Positions 30,201-38,193 of a stretch of DNA of 64,000 nt are shown piece after piece; the first letter of the stretch is position 1; each line of letters begins with the position of its first letter. This DNA is from Streptomyces lydicus. GTDB lineage: Bacteria > Actinomycetota > Actinomycetes > Streptomycetales > Streptomycetaceae. The notes beneath the pieces were generated by a model. It searched no databases. It was not told the origin of the DNA and saw only the letters and a program-made list of their open reading frames with translations. The stretch is from the NCBI RefSeq assembly GCF_000717345.1, contig NZ_JNZA01000005.1, positions 180,310-244,309 on the forward strand, given 5' to 3'. A program made the translations under genes and the position numbers.

Positions 30201-30507
30201 CGGCTACGGCGACCGGCGGGGCGAGGACTGGGCGCGGTTCCTGCGCTGCACGCTGCTGCCGTTCGCCTCGCCGGGCGGCTCCGTGGTGGGCGCGGCCGTC
30301 GCCCAGGAGGAGCTGGCGCAGCTGGTGCGGGAGAAGCATCCGAGCCGCGACTCCCGGCTGGAGGACTGCGCGGAGGCGTTCGGGGTACTGCTGGACCGCG
30401 GAGTGGAGCCGGAGACGGGATGGCAGGCATGGCGCCTGGGCATGGTGCCGAACCGCCATGCGCGCGAGGTGATGGGGGTGCTCGTCGCGACGGACAGCAC
30501 GGAGTGA
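27223..30507 (+). CDS. NB-ARC/STAND NTPase with TPR repeats
   Basis: A 1,094-aa signal-transduction NTPase. Residues about 85-130 contain two Ala/Gly-rich hydrophobic stretches (VATAVAALAAFGTDL; LAVGASVLVAGATATVL), possibly membrane-associated. The NB-ARC core follows: P-loop LHGEPGSGRTALAV (about 265), Walker B VTVLLDDAAD (about 353), LVLVTSRT, CAGLPLALRVAG (about 442) and an MHD-like RMHALVHHF (about 543). From about 670 to 1010 are TPR repeats (GAARALRDLGITLQQQGNLA; AWAHFQLGQVYLRLGEVARA). This layout matches AfsR-like or defence-type STANDs but has no SARP or effector domain at the N-terminus. Start ATG after GGAGGGGGAGGGG. Confidence 0.85.
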   Translation: MPGTPTVLRDSHRAEAEALLTRAVEEEVRRSGGRLDREALAGRARGALEELAGSASEEYTAYVRALDEAAAGRSSLGGRLSRKELGTPAVATAVAALAAFGTDLSYGTGAGPALAVGASVLVAGATATVLKLTAGHFPAAHHEAGRRGQPGGAEQLRLQWLTALEVRGIRPFLDQQRMLTAAARGSGPAARSVASAASKTGRGPQLRGADRSAAARQRSVLEHSFTQLPSPDGLFAGRRAELTQIAQWVHAARASTETKPTVVVLHGEPGSGRTALAVRATHQLRDQFRGACVVDLRGETPGEAPLPTRDALLHLLNRLGAPREQLLFRERPSQEQHVKRLGELYHQHLTGLPVTVLLDDAADPEQVRTLVPERSDSLVLVTSRTPLELPADLEAWVHQLPVGPLDPAGTEELLRAAADDEAAGEAVPYDARAIEEISAQCAGLPLALRVAGSALGPRSTAALAGDLAAHGALPPVERALALRYADQPETARRLLRRLALVGRASLGAAAAAALLGVENAEAERQLTALARAGLIEHVRGERYRMHALVHHFAHDRLMDEEEPEERGAAQERLIRGYAELADSVIRLVDGRTSTRADRFGSHGFTSLDAALQWLDDETSFITAALRHADQGVDRAAVSHLLGALADYCLLRGDLYRLGELNELTRAVGEGLLVRSVQWRTGVAARQLGELDKARTTLSSVVDLYFEAQHPAGAARALRDLGITLQQQGNLAEAAAKLREALDLQSGPDMHGDRAWTLHALAAVERDRAQLADAVAMLREALDLHGESESIHGQAWAHFQLGQVYLRLGEVARAESALHAALELYGRTHDERGAAWAMTQLARARLVDGEPGPAVDRLRQALPLHHQHEDARGEAWTMYYLGQALEERGEHDAALRQLERSRTMFSRMQDGYGLACARHHSGRVTRDMRAEQTGSLRNSGFARQLLQDARKDFQRIGVPHGEAWSCLELLIIDAGNGRAAQALELADEAARIFAGYGDRRGEDWARFLRCTLLPFASPGGSVVGAAVAQEELAQLVREKHPSRDSRLEDCAEAFGVLLDRGVEPETGWQAWRLGMVPNRHAREVMGVLVATDSTE

Positions 30508-30563
30508 CCCGCGGCGCCGGAGTCGTTCCGGGCCTGCGGGGCAGAGGCTGACGGGCCGGGCCG

Positions 30564-30594
30564 CGGCTCGCTGACCGCTCGGGCCAGCGAGCCG
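30564..30594 (+). terminator. Terminator after the STAND gene
   Basis: The perfect 10-bp inverted repeat CGGCTCGCTG / CAGCGAGCCG with an 11-nt loop lies 57 bp after the stop codon. Confidence 0.65.
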
Positions 30595-30738
30595 CCGGGG
30601 CGGTCAGCCGGCCGTTGCCGTGCGGCCGGCCGTCGACCGGCACCCGGTCCGTGCGCCCACCGGGAGGGCACCGGCGGGCCGGCGGCGGCGAACCACCGCC
30701 CGCCGCGGTCCCGGGACCTCGCCGTCAGCCGGTCGTCG

Positions 30739-30779
30739 CCGGCCGGCCTTCACCGGCCGGCCTTCACCGGCCGGCTTCA
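30739..30779. repeat. Three tandem 14-bp repeats
   Basis: CCGGCCGGCCTTCA occurs twice perfectly (30739-30752, 30753-30766), with a third copy missing one C (30767-30779). The last copy forms the stop codon of the - strand gene at 30777. Each unit contains a self-complementary CCGGCCGG, so the array may also help end transcription. Confidence 0.65.
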
Positions 30780-31028
30780 GCCGGTCTTCGACCCGGCGGC
30801 CGTGGAGCCGGCCGGGGCGTCGGCCGCGGGCTCGCCCTCCTCCGGCTGCTCCGCGAAGTCCACCTTCTTCATGTGCTTGTTCATGGACTTCATCAGCAGC
30901 CACACGGCGCCGCCGATGACCGCGAAGACGATGAAGCCGAGGACGCCGGGCGTCACCTTGTCCTTGTCGAAGCTGTCGGCAAGGGTGACGAAGTGCGTCA
31001 TGGCGAGGGTGCTGGTCGCGCTCATCAT
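30777..31028 (-). CDS. Small single-pass membrane protein
   Basis: An 83-aa protein with one hydrophobic segment (GVLGFIVFAVIGGAVWLLM, about residues 28-46). A basic flank follows (KSMNKHMKKVDF), giving a cytosolic C-terminus, then an acidic Pro/Ala-rich tail. It starts 5 bp after the mca stop codon, so it is co-transcribed with mca. The pairing with the mycothiol amidase looks conserved in streptomycetes, but its role is unknown. Two adjacent Met codons (31028, 31025) are possible starts. Confidence 0.75.
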   Translation of the reverse strand: MMSATSTLAMTHFVTLADSFDKDKVTPGVLGFIVFAVIGGAVWLLMKSMNKHMKKVDFAEQPEEGEPAADAPAGSTAAGSKTG

Positions 31029-31032
31029 GGGG

Positions 31033-31905
31033 TCAATTGTTGCGGATGCCCGCGAAGAGGTCGTCCTCGGGGAGGGAAGTGTCCACGAGCGACTTCGCGA
31101 GCTCGTACTCCTCCGTCGGCCAGACCTCGCGCTGGATGTCCATCGGGACCCGGAACCAACCGCCGTCGGGGTCGATCTGGGTGGCGTGCGCGATCAGCGC
31201 CTTGTCCCGGATCTCGAAGAAGTCGGCGCACGGAACGTAGGTGGTCAGGGTGCGCTCACGCTGCTCGAACTGCTTCCAGCGCTCCAGCCACTCCCCGTAC
31301 GGCGAGTCCATGCCGCGCTCCAGCAGCGCCTCGTGCAGCGCGACCGTGCGCGGCCGGTTGAAGCCCTGGTTGTAGTAGAGCTTCTGGGGCTGCCAGGGCT
31401 CACCGGCCTCCGGGTACTTCTCCGGGTCGCCGGCCGCCTCGAAGGCCACCATCGTGATCTTGTGGGTCATGATGTGGTCCGGGTGCGGGTAGCCACCGTT
31501 CTCGTCGTAGGTCGTGATGACCTGCGGCTTGAACTCGCGGATCAGCTTGACCAGGCGTCCGGCCGCCTCGTCGACGTCCTGAAGCGCGAAGCAGCCCTCG
31601 GGCAGCGGCGGCAGCGGGTCGCCCTCGGGCAGCCCGGAGTCGACGAAGCCCAGCCACTCCTGCTTGACCCCGAGGATCTCCCGGGCCTCGTCCATCTCCT
31701 TCTTGCGCACCTCGTGGATGTGCTCCTCGATGTACGGGTCCCCCTGGAGCTTGGGGTTGAGGATGGAACCTCGCTCACCGCCTGTGCAGGTGGCGACCAG
31801 CACGTCCACCCCCTCGGACACGTACTTGGCCATGGTGGCCGCACCCTTGCTCGACTCGTCGTCGGGGTGGGCGTGGACCGCCATCAATCGCAGCTGCTCA
31901 GTCAA
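31033..31905 (-). CDS. mca: Mycothiol S-conjugate amidase
   Basis: A 290-aa LmbE/PIG-L-fold zinc amidase. Mca cleaves mycothiol S-conjugates of electrophiles and antibiotics, giving a mercapturic acid for export and GlcN-inositol for recycling. The metal site AHPDDE is in the N-terminal LMAVHAHPDDESSKGAATMA. The GYPHPDHIMTH motif (residues about 140-150) supplies the second metal/catalytic His pair. The start is a TTG at 31905 (MTEQLRLM...), chosen because the conserved N-terminus begins there with GAGGATC upstream; the in-frame ATG at 32037 would add 44 unconserved residues and collide with the divergent gene. Confidence 0.93.
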   Translation of the reverse strand: MTEQLRLMAVHAHPDDESSKGAATMAKYVSEGVDVLVATCTGGERGSILNPKLQGDPYIEEHIHEVRKKEMDEAREILGVKQEWLGFVDSGLPEGDPLPPLPEGCFALQDVDEAAGRLVKLIREFKPQVITTYDENGGYPHPDHIMTHKITMVAFEAAGDPEKYPEAGEPWQPQKLYYNQGFNRPRTVALHEALLERGMDSPYGEWLERWKQFEQRERTLTTYVPCADFFEIRDKALIAHATQIDPDGGWFRVPMDIQREVWPTEEYELAKSLVDTSLPEDDLFAGIRNN

Positions 31906-32035
31906 GACTCGATCCTCAGTTAAAGGCCGGAGAAGATGCCTCCTATAGTGACCGAAGCGAGGGGGCGCTGTATTCCCTGGGGCGGGGACCCCCCGGGGGT
32001 TCACGGCCCGGGTCCCCGTACCAGGAGGAACGATC

Positions 32036-32446
32036 ATGACCGCGGTGCGCGAAGGGCTCCCCGACGGACGCTACGGCCGCTCCGCGGACCAGCGCGCGGA
32101 CCGCAAGCTCAAGATCATCGGCGCGGTGCTCGGTGCCGTGCTGCTGGGCGTGGTCGCCTGGTCCGGCGTCTCGTACATCGCGGGGCAGGACCTCAGCGGC
32201 CGGGTGATCACCTGGGACGCGGTCTCCGACCACGCCGTCAAGGTGCATCTGGAGATCGTCAAGGGCACGGACGACAAGGGCGTGTGCACGCTTCGCTCGC
32301 AGGCCGACGACGGCTCCGAGGTCGGCCGTAAGGACGTCACCGTCGACCAGCGCACGGAGCAGGTGGACACCGAGGTCACGGTGCGCACGACGAAGCGGGC
32401 GACCAACGCGGTACTCGTCGGCTGCACGGCGTCGGCCGGCGGCTGA
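32036..32446 (+). CDS. DUF4307 single-pass membrane protein
   Basis: A 136-aa protein with an N-terminal cytosolic segment (GRYGRSADQRADRKLKI), one transmembrane helix (about residues 27-50, IIGAVLGAVLLGVVAWSGVSYI) and an extracytoplasmic beta-rich domain ending ATNAVLVGCTASA. This fits DUF4307. Such genes lie next to mca in actinobacteria, and here the two are divergent. A TATAGT -10-like hexamer (about 31943-31948) with TTAAAG 18 bp upstream may drive it. ATG follows CAGGAGGAACGATC. Function unknown. Confidence 0.84.
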   Translation: MTAVREGLPDGRYGRSADQRADRKLKIIGAVLGAVLLGVVAWSGVSYIAGQDLSGRVITWDAVSDHAVKVHLEIVKGTDDKGVCTLRSQADDGSEVGRKDVTVDQRTEQVDTEVTVRTTKRATNAVLVGCTASAGG

Positions 32447-32702
32447 GCCCGTACCGGGCCCGCCGGCGGCAGACCCGCGGCAGGGCCGTCACCGCCTTCC
32501 GGTCCGACGCGCGCCACGTTCGTCACAGGGCGTGTCGCGACCGCCTCTGATCAGCGATGATGTGTTCCTGTGCGGTCCCTGTGAATTTCCTCTTCCCCGT
32601 TTTGTGCCGGAATTGTTAGGCTCGTGGTTTCGCCCACCTGTGAAGGCGCAAACCTTCCTGGTAGGGCGTTTGATTTATCCCCAGTACCGACGAGGAGCAC
32701 CT

Positions 32703-33200
32703 GTGACCCAGACCAGCGAGAACGTCACCTGGCTGACCCAGGAGGCGTATGACCAGCTCAAGGCCGAGCTGGAGCACCTGTCTGGTCCCGCACGCGCCGA
32801 GATCACCCAGAAGATCGCGGCGGCCCGCGAGGAAGGTGACCTGAAGGAGAACGCCGGGTACCACGCGGCCAAGGAGGAGCAGGGCAAGCAGGAGGCGCGC
32901 GTGCGCCAGCTGACCCAGCTGCTGCAGGCCGCGAAGGTCGGCGAGCCCCCCGCCGCCAACGGCGTCGTCGCTCCCGGCATGGTCGTCACCATCGCGTTCG
33001 ACGGCGACCCGGACGACACGCTCGAGTTCCTTCTGGCCTCGCGGGAGTACGCGAGCTCGGACATCGAGACCTACTCCCCGCAGTCGCCGCTGGGCACGGG
33101 CGTGAACGGCAAGAAGATCGGGGCCGACGCGGAGTACGAGCTCCCGAACGGCAAGAAGGCCAGCGTCAAGATTCTCGACGCCAAGCCGTACACCGGCTGA
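32703..33200 (+). CDS. greA: Transcription elongation factor GreA
   Basis: A 165-aa GreA. The N-terminal coiled coil (residues about 8-80; EGDLKENAGYHAAKEEQGKQ) carries the acidic tip DLKENA that enters the RNA polymerase secondary channel and stimulates transcript cleavage in backtracked complexes. The C-terminal FKBP-like domain ends YELPNGKKASVKILD. The start is GTG at 32703 after GAGGAGCACC. Length equals that of the known Streptomyces protein. A 15-bp terminator follows. Monocistronic. Confidence 0.95.
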   Translation: MTQTSENVTWLTQEAYDQLKAELEHLSGPARAEITQKIAAAREEGDLKENAGYHAAKEEQGKQEARVRQLTQLLQAAKVGEPPAANGVVAPGMVVTIAFDGDPDDTLEFLLASREYASSDIETYSPQSPLGTGVNGKKIGADAEYELPNGKKASVKILDAKPYTG

Positions 33201-33271
33201 GAGCCGACACCGGCCGGTGCCGCACACCGGCCGGGGCCGCGTCCCACGGCCCCCCACACCCCACGGATCGC

Positions 33272-33306
33272 GAAGCGGCCCGGAGCACCAGGCTCCGGGC
33301 CGCTTC
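33272..33306. terminator. Bidirectional terminator after greA
   Basis: A perfect 15-bp inverted repeat (33272-33286 / 33292-33306) with a 5-nt loop and a short T-rich end lies between greA and the convergent ABC permease gene. Confidence 0.8.
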
Positions 33307-33329
33307 CGTGTGCCGTAACGCTCAGTGGT

Positions 33330-34208
33330 TCAGGCGGTGGCCGAGCGGTACTTGCGGACCGCCAGCGTCCGGAAGACCGCGATGATCAGTACCGACCAGA
33401 TCACCGACGCCAGCACCGGATGCTCCATCGGCCAGGCGCCGGTCACCGACGTGGTCCGCCCGCCGATGGTGTTGCCGAACAGCTCCCGGGCCGCGGCCAC
33501 CGTCGCACTGAACGGGTTCCACTCCGCGACGTGCTGGAGGAACGCCGGCATGCCGTTGACCGGGACGAAGGCGTTGGAGATGAAGGTCAGCGGGAACAGC
33601 CAGATCAGCCCGCCGGAGGTGGCCGCCTCGGGCGTCCGCACCGAGAGCCCGATCAGCGCGCCGATCCAGGAGAACGCGTAGCCGAGCAGGAGCAGCAGGG
33701 CGAAGCCGGCCAGCACCTCGGCGAGGCTCTCGTGGGTGCGCCAGCCGATCAGCAGCGCGACGACGGCCAGCACCACCAGCGTCAGCGCGGTCTGTACGAG
33801 GTCGGCGAGGGTCCGCCCGGTGAGCACCGCGCCGCGCGACATCGGCAGCGACCGGAACCGGTCGATGAGCCCCTTGTGCATGTCGTCGGCGATGCCGGCG
33901 CCCGCCCCCGCCGTGGCGAAGGTGACGGTCTGCGCGAAGATCCCGGCCATCAGGAACTCGCGGTACGCCTGGGCGTCGCCGACCGGGGCGCCGGGGATGT
34001 TGATCGAACCGCCGAAGACGTACGTGAACAGCACCACGAACATGATCGGCTGGATCAGCCCGAAGATCACCACCTCGGGGATCCGCATCATCCGGATCAG
34101 ATTGCGCTTGGCGACCACGAGCGAGTCGCGCACGGAGCGGCTGACGCCGCTGCGGGCCTGCGGGGCCGGGGCGGGGGCGCCGCCGGCCGTTTCGGTCACC
34201 GTGGTCAC
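33330..34208 (-). CDS. ABC-2 type exporter permease (DrrB-like)
   Basis: A 292-aa ABC-2 membrane protein with about six hydrophobic segments (for example IFGLIQPIMFVVLFTYVFGG, GFALLLLLGYAFSWIGALIG, LASVIWSVLIIAVF). The text between segments, DDMHKGLIDRFRSLPMSRGAVLTGRTLADLV, is characteristic of daunorubicin-resistance-type permeases. It overlaps the upstream ATPase gene by 4 bp (ATGA), so both are made together as a two-component efflux pump. Substrate unknown; hydrophobic drugs or lipids are typical for the family. Confidence 0.88.
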   Translation of the reverse strand: MTTVTETAGGAPAPAPQARSGVSRSVRDSLVVAKRNLIRMMRIPEVVIFGLIQPIMFVVLFTYVFGGSINIPGAPVGDAQAYREFLMAGIFAQTVTFATAGAGAGIADDMHKGLIDRFRSLPMSRGAVLTGRTLADLVQTALTLVVLAVVALLIGWRTHESLAEVLAGFALLLLLGYAFSWIGALIGLSVRTPEAATSGGLIWLFPLTFISNAFVPVNGMPAFLQHVAEWNPFSATVAAARELFGNTIGGRTTSVTGAWPMEHPVLASVIWSVLIIAVFRTLAVRKYRSATA

Positions 34209-35254
34209 TTCACGCCCTCCTTCTGCCGCCCGAGGCCGGCCGTGCCGCCGCCCTCGTCGTCACCGGCACCCTCCGCAACGCCGGTCCCGCCGTTCGCGCC
34301 GTTCCCGTCCGCGGCCTCGGCGGCGTGCCCGGTCAGCGCTATGAAGACGTCGTCGAGGGTGGGGCGGCGCAGTCCGATGTCGTCGATCTCCACACCCCGG
34401 ATGTCCAGCTCGCGGATGACCTCGGCGAGCAGCTTGGCGCCACCGGCCACCGGAACGGTGAGCTTGCGGGTGTGCGGCTCGACCGTCCCCTCGCCCTTGC
34501 CGAAGCCCCGCAGGACCTCCTCGGCGACGGTGAGGTGCTCGGGGGCATGCACCACGACCTCGACGCGCTCGCCGCCGGTGCGCGCCTTGAGCTGGTCGGA
34601 GGTGCCACGGGCGATGACCTTGCCGTGGTCGACGACGCAGATGTCGTGTGCGAGGCGGTCGGCCTCCTCCAGGTACTGGGTGGTGAGCAGCAGGGTCGTG
34701 CCGCCCGCGACCAGTTCCTGGATGACGTCCCACAGTGCCTGGCGGTTGCGCGGGTCCAGGCCGGTGGTCGGTTCGTCCATGAACATCACGGGCGGGCTGA
34801 CGACCAGCGCGGCCGCGAGGTCGAGCCGGCGGCGCATCCCGCCGGAGTAGGTCTTGGCGGTGCGGTCGGCGGCGTCGCCCAGGTTGAAGCGCTCCAGCAG
34901 TTCGACGGCCCGGCGCTTGGCGTCCCGGCCGCTCATCTGGTAGAGCTGACCGACCATCATCAGGTTCTCGCGGCCGGTCAAGTACTCGTCCACGGCGGCG
35001 AATTGGCCGGACAGTCCTATCGAGCGGCGCACCTTGTCGGGGTGGGCGAGGACATCGATGCCGGCAACCCGCGCCGTGCCCCGGTCGGGCCGGAGAAGGG
35101 TCGTCAGGACCCGTACGGCGGTGGTCTTGCCGGCACCGTTGGGGCCGAGCATTCCGAGGACGGTTCCTTCGGGAACGTCGAGGTCGACGCCGTCCAGTGC
35201 CCTCACGTCGCCGAAGGTCTTCACCAGACCTTCGGCGTAAATGGCGCCTGGCAT
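34205..35254 (-). CDS. ABC exporter ATP-binding protein (DrrA-like)
   Basis: A 349-aa ATPase subunit. Walker A: MLGPNGAGKTTAVRVL; signature: TYSGGMRRRLDLAAAL; Walker B: VMFMDEPTTGLDPRNRQ. The C-terminal extension (about 230-320, ERVEVVVHAPEHLTVAEEVL ... DIGLRRPTLDDVF) is the DrrA-type domain. An Asn/Gly-rich tail ends the protein. It drives the DrrB-like permease overlapping downstream. Its promoter carries a perfect 9-bp dyad at 35310-35330 next to a TAATAT -10-like box. Confidence 0.9.
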   Translation of the reverse strand: MPGAIYAEGLVKTFGDVRALDGVDLDVPEGTVLGMLGPNGAGKTTAVRVLTTLLRPDRGTARVAGIDVLAHPDKVRRSIGLSGQFAAVDEYLTGRENLMMVGQLYQMSGRDAKRRAVELLERFNLGDAADRTAKTYSGGMRRRLDLAAALVVSPPVMFMDEPTTGLDPRNRQALWDVIQELVAGGTTLLLTTQYLEEADRLAHDICVVDHGKVIARGTSDQLKARTGGERVEVVVHAPEHLTVAEEVLRGFGKGEGTVEPHTRKLTVPVAGGAKLLAEVIRELDIRGVEIDDIGLRRPTLDDVFIALTGHAAEAADGNGANGGTGVAEGAGDDEGGGTAGLGRQKEGVK

Positions 35255-35291
35255 ATGGGTACTCCCATGGCTTGGGTCAGTTCCAGGTCGA

Positions 35292-35330
35292 ATATTACGT
35301 TTGGCGGCTCATGCCTGCTCTGCAGGCATG
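35292..35330 (-). promoter_or_regulatory. Exporter promoter with perfect 9-bp operator dyad
   Basis: On the - strand a TAATAT -10-like hexamer lies at 35297-35292. Upstream of it, over the expected -35 region, is CATGCCTGC-TCT-GCAGGCATG (35310-35330), a perfect inverted repeat. Its position suggests repression of the DrrAB-like exporter. The MarR gene at 36987 is a nearby but unproven candidate regulator. Confidence 0.55.
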
Positions 35331-35545
35331 TGTCGCTTCCGGAACGCCGTAGCCGATCGCCGAACGCGGTCGGCGGCACCCCGTCACCGGGATGCTACTC
35401 GGAAACGCGATACATCGCGATATGAATGTCGGATTCCGTCACGTCATACGGCAACCACTCCGCCGGGGCTCCCCCGCGCGCCCCGCCGTCACCCCGCCAC
35501 GGCCCCTGCCGGCACGCCCCACCGGCACTCCCCGCGGGTCCGCCG

Positions 35546-36823
35546 TCACTCCGCGACCACGTATCCCGCGTCCGCGAGCGCCGCGCGCACCTCGTCGCAG
35601 TGCTCCGGGCCCTTGGTCTCCAGATGCAGCTCCACCTCGACCTCGGTCAGCCCGAGCCGCGGATCGGTCCGCACATGACCGATGTCGAGGACGTTCGCAT
35701 CAACCGCCGTCAGCACCGTGAGCAGTGTCTCCAGCGCCCCCGGCCGGTCCGTCAGCCGCAGCCGCAGCGACAGGTAGCGGCCCCCGGCGGCCATGCCGAA
35801 CCGCAGGATGCGCTGGAGCAGCAGCGGGTCGACGTTCCCGCCGGACAGCACCGCCACCACCGGCCCCTCGAAGGACTCCGGGGCGGCGAGCAGCGCCGCC
35901 ACCGAACTCGCCCCGGCCGGCTCCACCACCAGCTTCGCCCGCTCCAGACACAGCAGCAGCGCGCTGGAGAGCTGGTCCTCGGAGACCGTACGGACCTCGT
36001 CCACCATCCCCTGGACGATCCCGAAGGGCACCTCGCCCGGCCGCCCGACCTTGATGCCGTCCGCCATCGTCGACAACTTCTCGACCGCCACCGGCCGCCC
36101 GGCCGTCAGCGACGGCGGATAGCAGGCCGCGCCCGCCGCCTGCACCCCGACGACCCGCACGTCCGGCCGCAGCGTCTTGACCACGAGCGCGATGCCCGCC
36201 GCGAGTCCGCCGCCGCCCACCCCGACGACGATGGTCCGCACCTCCGGGCACTGTTCGAGGATCTCCAGGCCGACGGTGCCCTGACCGGCGATGATGTCGC
36301 GGTGGTCGAAGGGGTGGATGAAGACCGCGCCGGTCTCGCGCGCGTACTCCTCGGCGGCGGCCAGCGTCTCGTCCACCACCTGTCCCTGGAGCCGTACCTC
36401 CGCGCCGTATTCGCGGGTCGCGGCCACCTTGGGCAGCGGGGCCCCGACCGGCATGAACACCGTGGAGCGCACGCCCAGCAGGGACGCCGCGAGGGCGACG
36501 CCCTGCGCGTGGTTGCCCGCGCTCGCGGCCACCACCCCGGCGGCCCGCTCCTCCGCGGACAGCCCGGCGATCCGCACGTACGCGCCGCGGATCTTGAAGG
36601 AGCCGGTGCGCTGGAGGTTCTCGCACTTGAGATGCACGGGCGCGCCGACCAGCCCGGACAGATAGCGGCTGCCCTCCATCGCGGTGGCCCGGGAGACCCC
36701 GGAGAGCATCTTGTGCGCCTCGCGTACGTCATCGACCGTGATCGGGGCGGCGGCCGGCGGAGCCGCGGCCAGGTGGGCGGAGGCGGAGGTCTCGTGCGGC
36801 GTGCGCGGCGATTGAGCGGCCAT
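35546..36823 (-). CDS. ilvA: Threonine ammonia-lyase (threonine dehydratase)
   Basis: A 425-aa fold-type II PLP enzyme that converts L-threonine to 2-ketobutyrate and ammonia, feeding isoleucine synthesis or catabolism. The PLP lysine is in TGSFKIRGAYVR. The SAGNHAQGVALAA and VGVGGGGLAAG phosphate loops are present. A C-terminal ACT-like regulatory domain (about 350-425, YLSLRLRLTDRPGALETLLT) makes it the short, single-ACT type common in actinobacteria. ATG at 36823 was chosen because codons upstream show no homology-like text and are Ala-poor. Isolated gene. Confidence 0.9.
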   Translation of the reverse strand: MAAQSPRTPHETSASAHLAAAPPAAAPITVDDVREAHKMLSGVSRATAMEGSRYLSGLVGAPVHLKCENLQRTGSFKIRGAYVRIAGLSAEERAAGVVAASAGNHAQGVALAASLLGVRSTVFMPVGAPLPKVAATREYGAEVRLQGQVVDETLAAAEEYARETGAVFIHPFDHRDIIAGQGTVGLEILEQCPEVRTIVVGVGGGGLAAGIALVVKTLRPDVRVVGVQAAGAACYPPSLTAGRPVAVEKLSTMADGIKVGRPGEVPFGIVQGMVDEVRTVSEDQLSSALLLCLERAKLVVEPAGASSVAALLAAPESFEGPVVAVLSGGNVDPLLLQRILRFGMAAGGRYLSLRLRLTDRPGALETLLTVLTAVDANVLDIGHVRTDPRLGLTEVEVELHLETKGPEHCDEVRAALADAGYVVAE

Positions 36824-36986
36824 GCCGCCAGTCTCGCAGTTCGCCACGCGGCGGGCCCGCCCGGCCGCGGGCACGCCCCAGGGGTTACGGCGCGTTATCG
36901 GAATGGACAGCGCAGGTACACGGTGCGCCGCGTCCGCGTACGCTGTCCCCCAATCCGTACGCATCCCATGAAGCGAGCACCCGGCC

Positions 36987-37487
36987 ATGCCCACCTCTTC
37001 GGACATGACGACCCACACCGACCCCGCTCTTCTCGACGCGCTGCAGCACCAAGTGGCCGTCTTCGCCCGCCGCGCAGAACAGAGCCGGCTCGGCGGCGTC
37101 GGGCAGGCGCGCAACTCCATGGACCGCGCCGCCTACCTGCTGCTCAACCGCCTGGACCAGGAAGGTCCGATGGGGGTCAAGGCGCTGGCCGCCGGCATGG
37201 GCATCGACTCCTCGACGGTCACCCGGCAGGTCGCCCCGCTGGTCGACTCCGGGCTGGTCAACCGCGCCACCCACCCCGAGGACGGGCGGGCCGTGGTGCT
37301 CCAGCTGTCCGAGCGCGGGCACGCCCGGCTGGACGAGGTGCGCGCCTCGCGCCGCGCGCTGATGGCCCTGGTGACGGAGGAGTGGTCCGAGGAGGAGCGC
37401 GCGGCCTTCACCACGCTCCTGACGCGCTTCAACGCCTCCCTCTCCGACATCACCGCCTCCTTGACGCCTACCGGGCAGACCTCCTGA
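36987..37487 (+). CDS. MarR-family transcriptional regulator
   Basis: A 166-aa winged-helix regulator. The core reads AAYLLLNRLDQEGPMGVKALAAGMGIDSSTVTRQVAPLVDSGLV (helices H2-H4), then the wing NRATHPEDGRAVVLQLSERG, which are MarR hallmarks. The conserved wing Asp-x-Arg (EDGRA) is present. No Cys is present, so redox sensing as in OhrR is unlikely. ATG at 36987 or 37005. It is divergent from ilvA and might control the neighbouring exporter or ilvA; this is positional inference. Confidence 0.87.
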   Translation: MPTSSDMTTHTDPALLDALQHQVAVFARRAEQSRLGGVGQARNSMDRAAYLLLNRLDQEGPMGVKALAAGMGIDSSTVTRQVAPLVDSGLVNRATHPEDGRAVVLQLSERGHARLDEVRASRRALMALVTEEWSEEERAAFTTLLTRFNASLSDITASLTPTGQTS

Positions 37488-37680
37488 AGGACGGCGGCCG
37501 GACTCCGGCCGCCCCGCAGGCAGGACAACGGACGCCGGGTCGCGTGGCCGGGAGCACGCCGCTCCCCCGCCACGCGGCCCGTCACGTCTTCTGACCAAAC
37601 CGTCACGCCTCTTGACCGGGTGGCCGCGCTGCCGTGCCATAGGAGCCCAGGGGTCGGGTGTCCGTCATCCGGGAGGCGCG

Positions 37681-38193
37681 GTGCGAGAGCGGCGGCCGGC
37701 GCGGCAGCGCCGCCAGGCCCGGGAGTTCGAGTCGTTCGTGGCAGGCACGGCGGGCCGGCTGCTGCACGCCGCCGCCCTGCTGACCGGTGAGCCGCCGTCC
37801 CGCCCCGCCCCGGCGGCCGAGGAGTTGCTGACCTACGCGCTGGCGCGGACATACGCGGCCTGGGACCGGCTGCGCGGCGAGGATCCGTACGTACGCGTCC
37901 GCGAGGAGATGGCCGCCCGCTTCGCCCGCACCGCCCGGCGGCACCGCGGCGCCCGCGGCGGGCTCACCGGCCGACTCTCCCCGCAGGAGCGGCTGGTGCT
38001 GGTCCTGCGGCTGCACGAGGGCGAGGCCGAGGAACAAACCGCGGCCCAACTCGGCCTGCCCACCGACCGGGTGCATGCCCTGTGCCTGCGCGCGCTCGCG
38101 GAACTGCGCAGCCGGCAATCGGAGCCGGCATCGGCGGGCGGAGCGGGGGCGGGGCGGCGGGAGGCCGGCGGATCCCAGCCGGCGGTCCCGTGA
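37681..38193 (+). CDS. Sigma-70 (ECF-like) family protein
   Basis: A 170-aa protein. Residues about 10-60 resemble a sparse sigma region 2 (FESFVAGTAGRLLHAAALLTG ... AEELLTYALARTYAAWDRL). Residues about 100-145 look like sigma region 4.2 with helix-turn-helix (LSPQERLVLVLRLHEGEAEE ... LGLPTDRVHALCLRALAEL). The linkage and length fit a SigE-like ECF factor. GTG start at 37681 after CGGGAGGC. Its stop codon overlaps the start of the next gene (GTGA), which encodes a single-pass membrane protein, a layout often seen for sigma/anti-sigma or sigma/effector pairs. Confidence 0.7.
   Translation: MRERRPARQRRQAREFESFVAGTAGRLLHAAALLTGEPPSRPAPAAEELLTYALARTYAAWDRLRGEDPYVRVREEMAARFARTARRHRGARGGLTGRLSPQERLVLVLRLHEGEAEEQTAAQLGLPTDRVHALCLRALAELRSRQSEPASAGGAGAGRREAGGSQPAVP

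Noticed and set aside
27127..30459. A 1,110-codon open frame antisense to the STAND-TPR gene
   Set aside because: Composition of a shadow frame (Gln/Arg/Leu-rich) and no start signal; the + strand has NB-ARC motifs.
30739..30779. Short CRISPR or iteron set
   Set aside because: Only three 14-bp units without spacers, in GC-rich intergenic DNA; called a simple tandem repeat.
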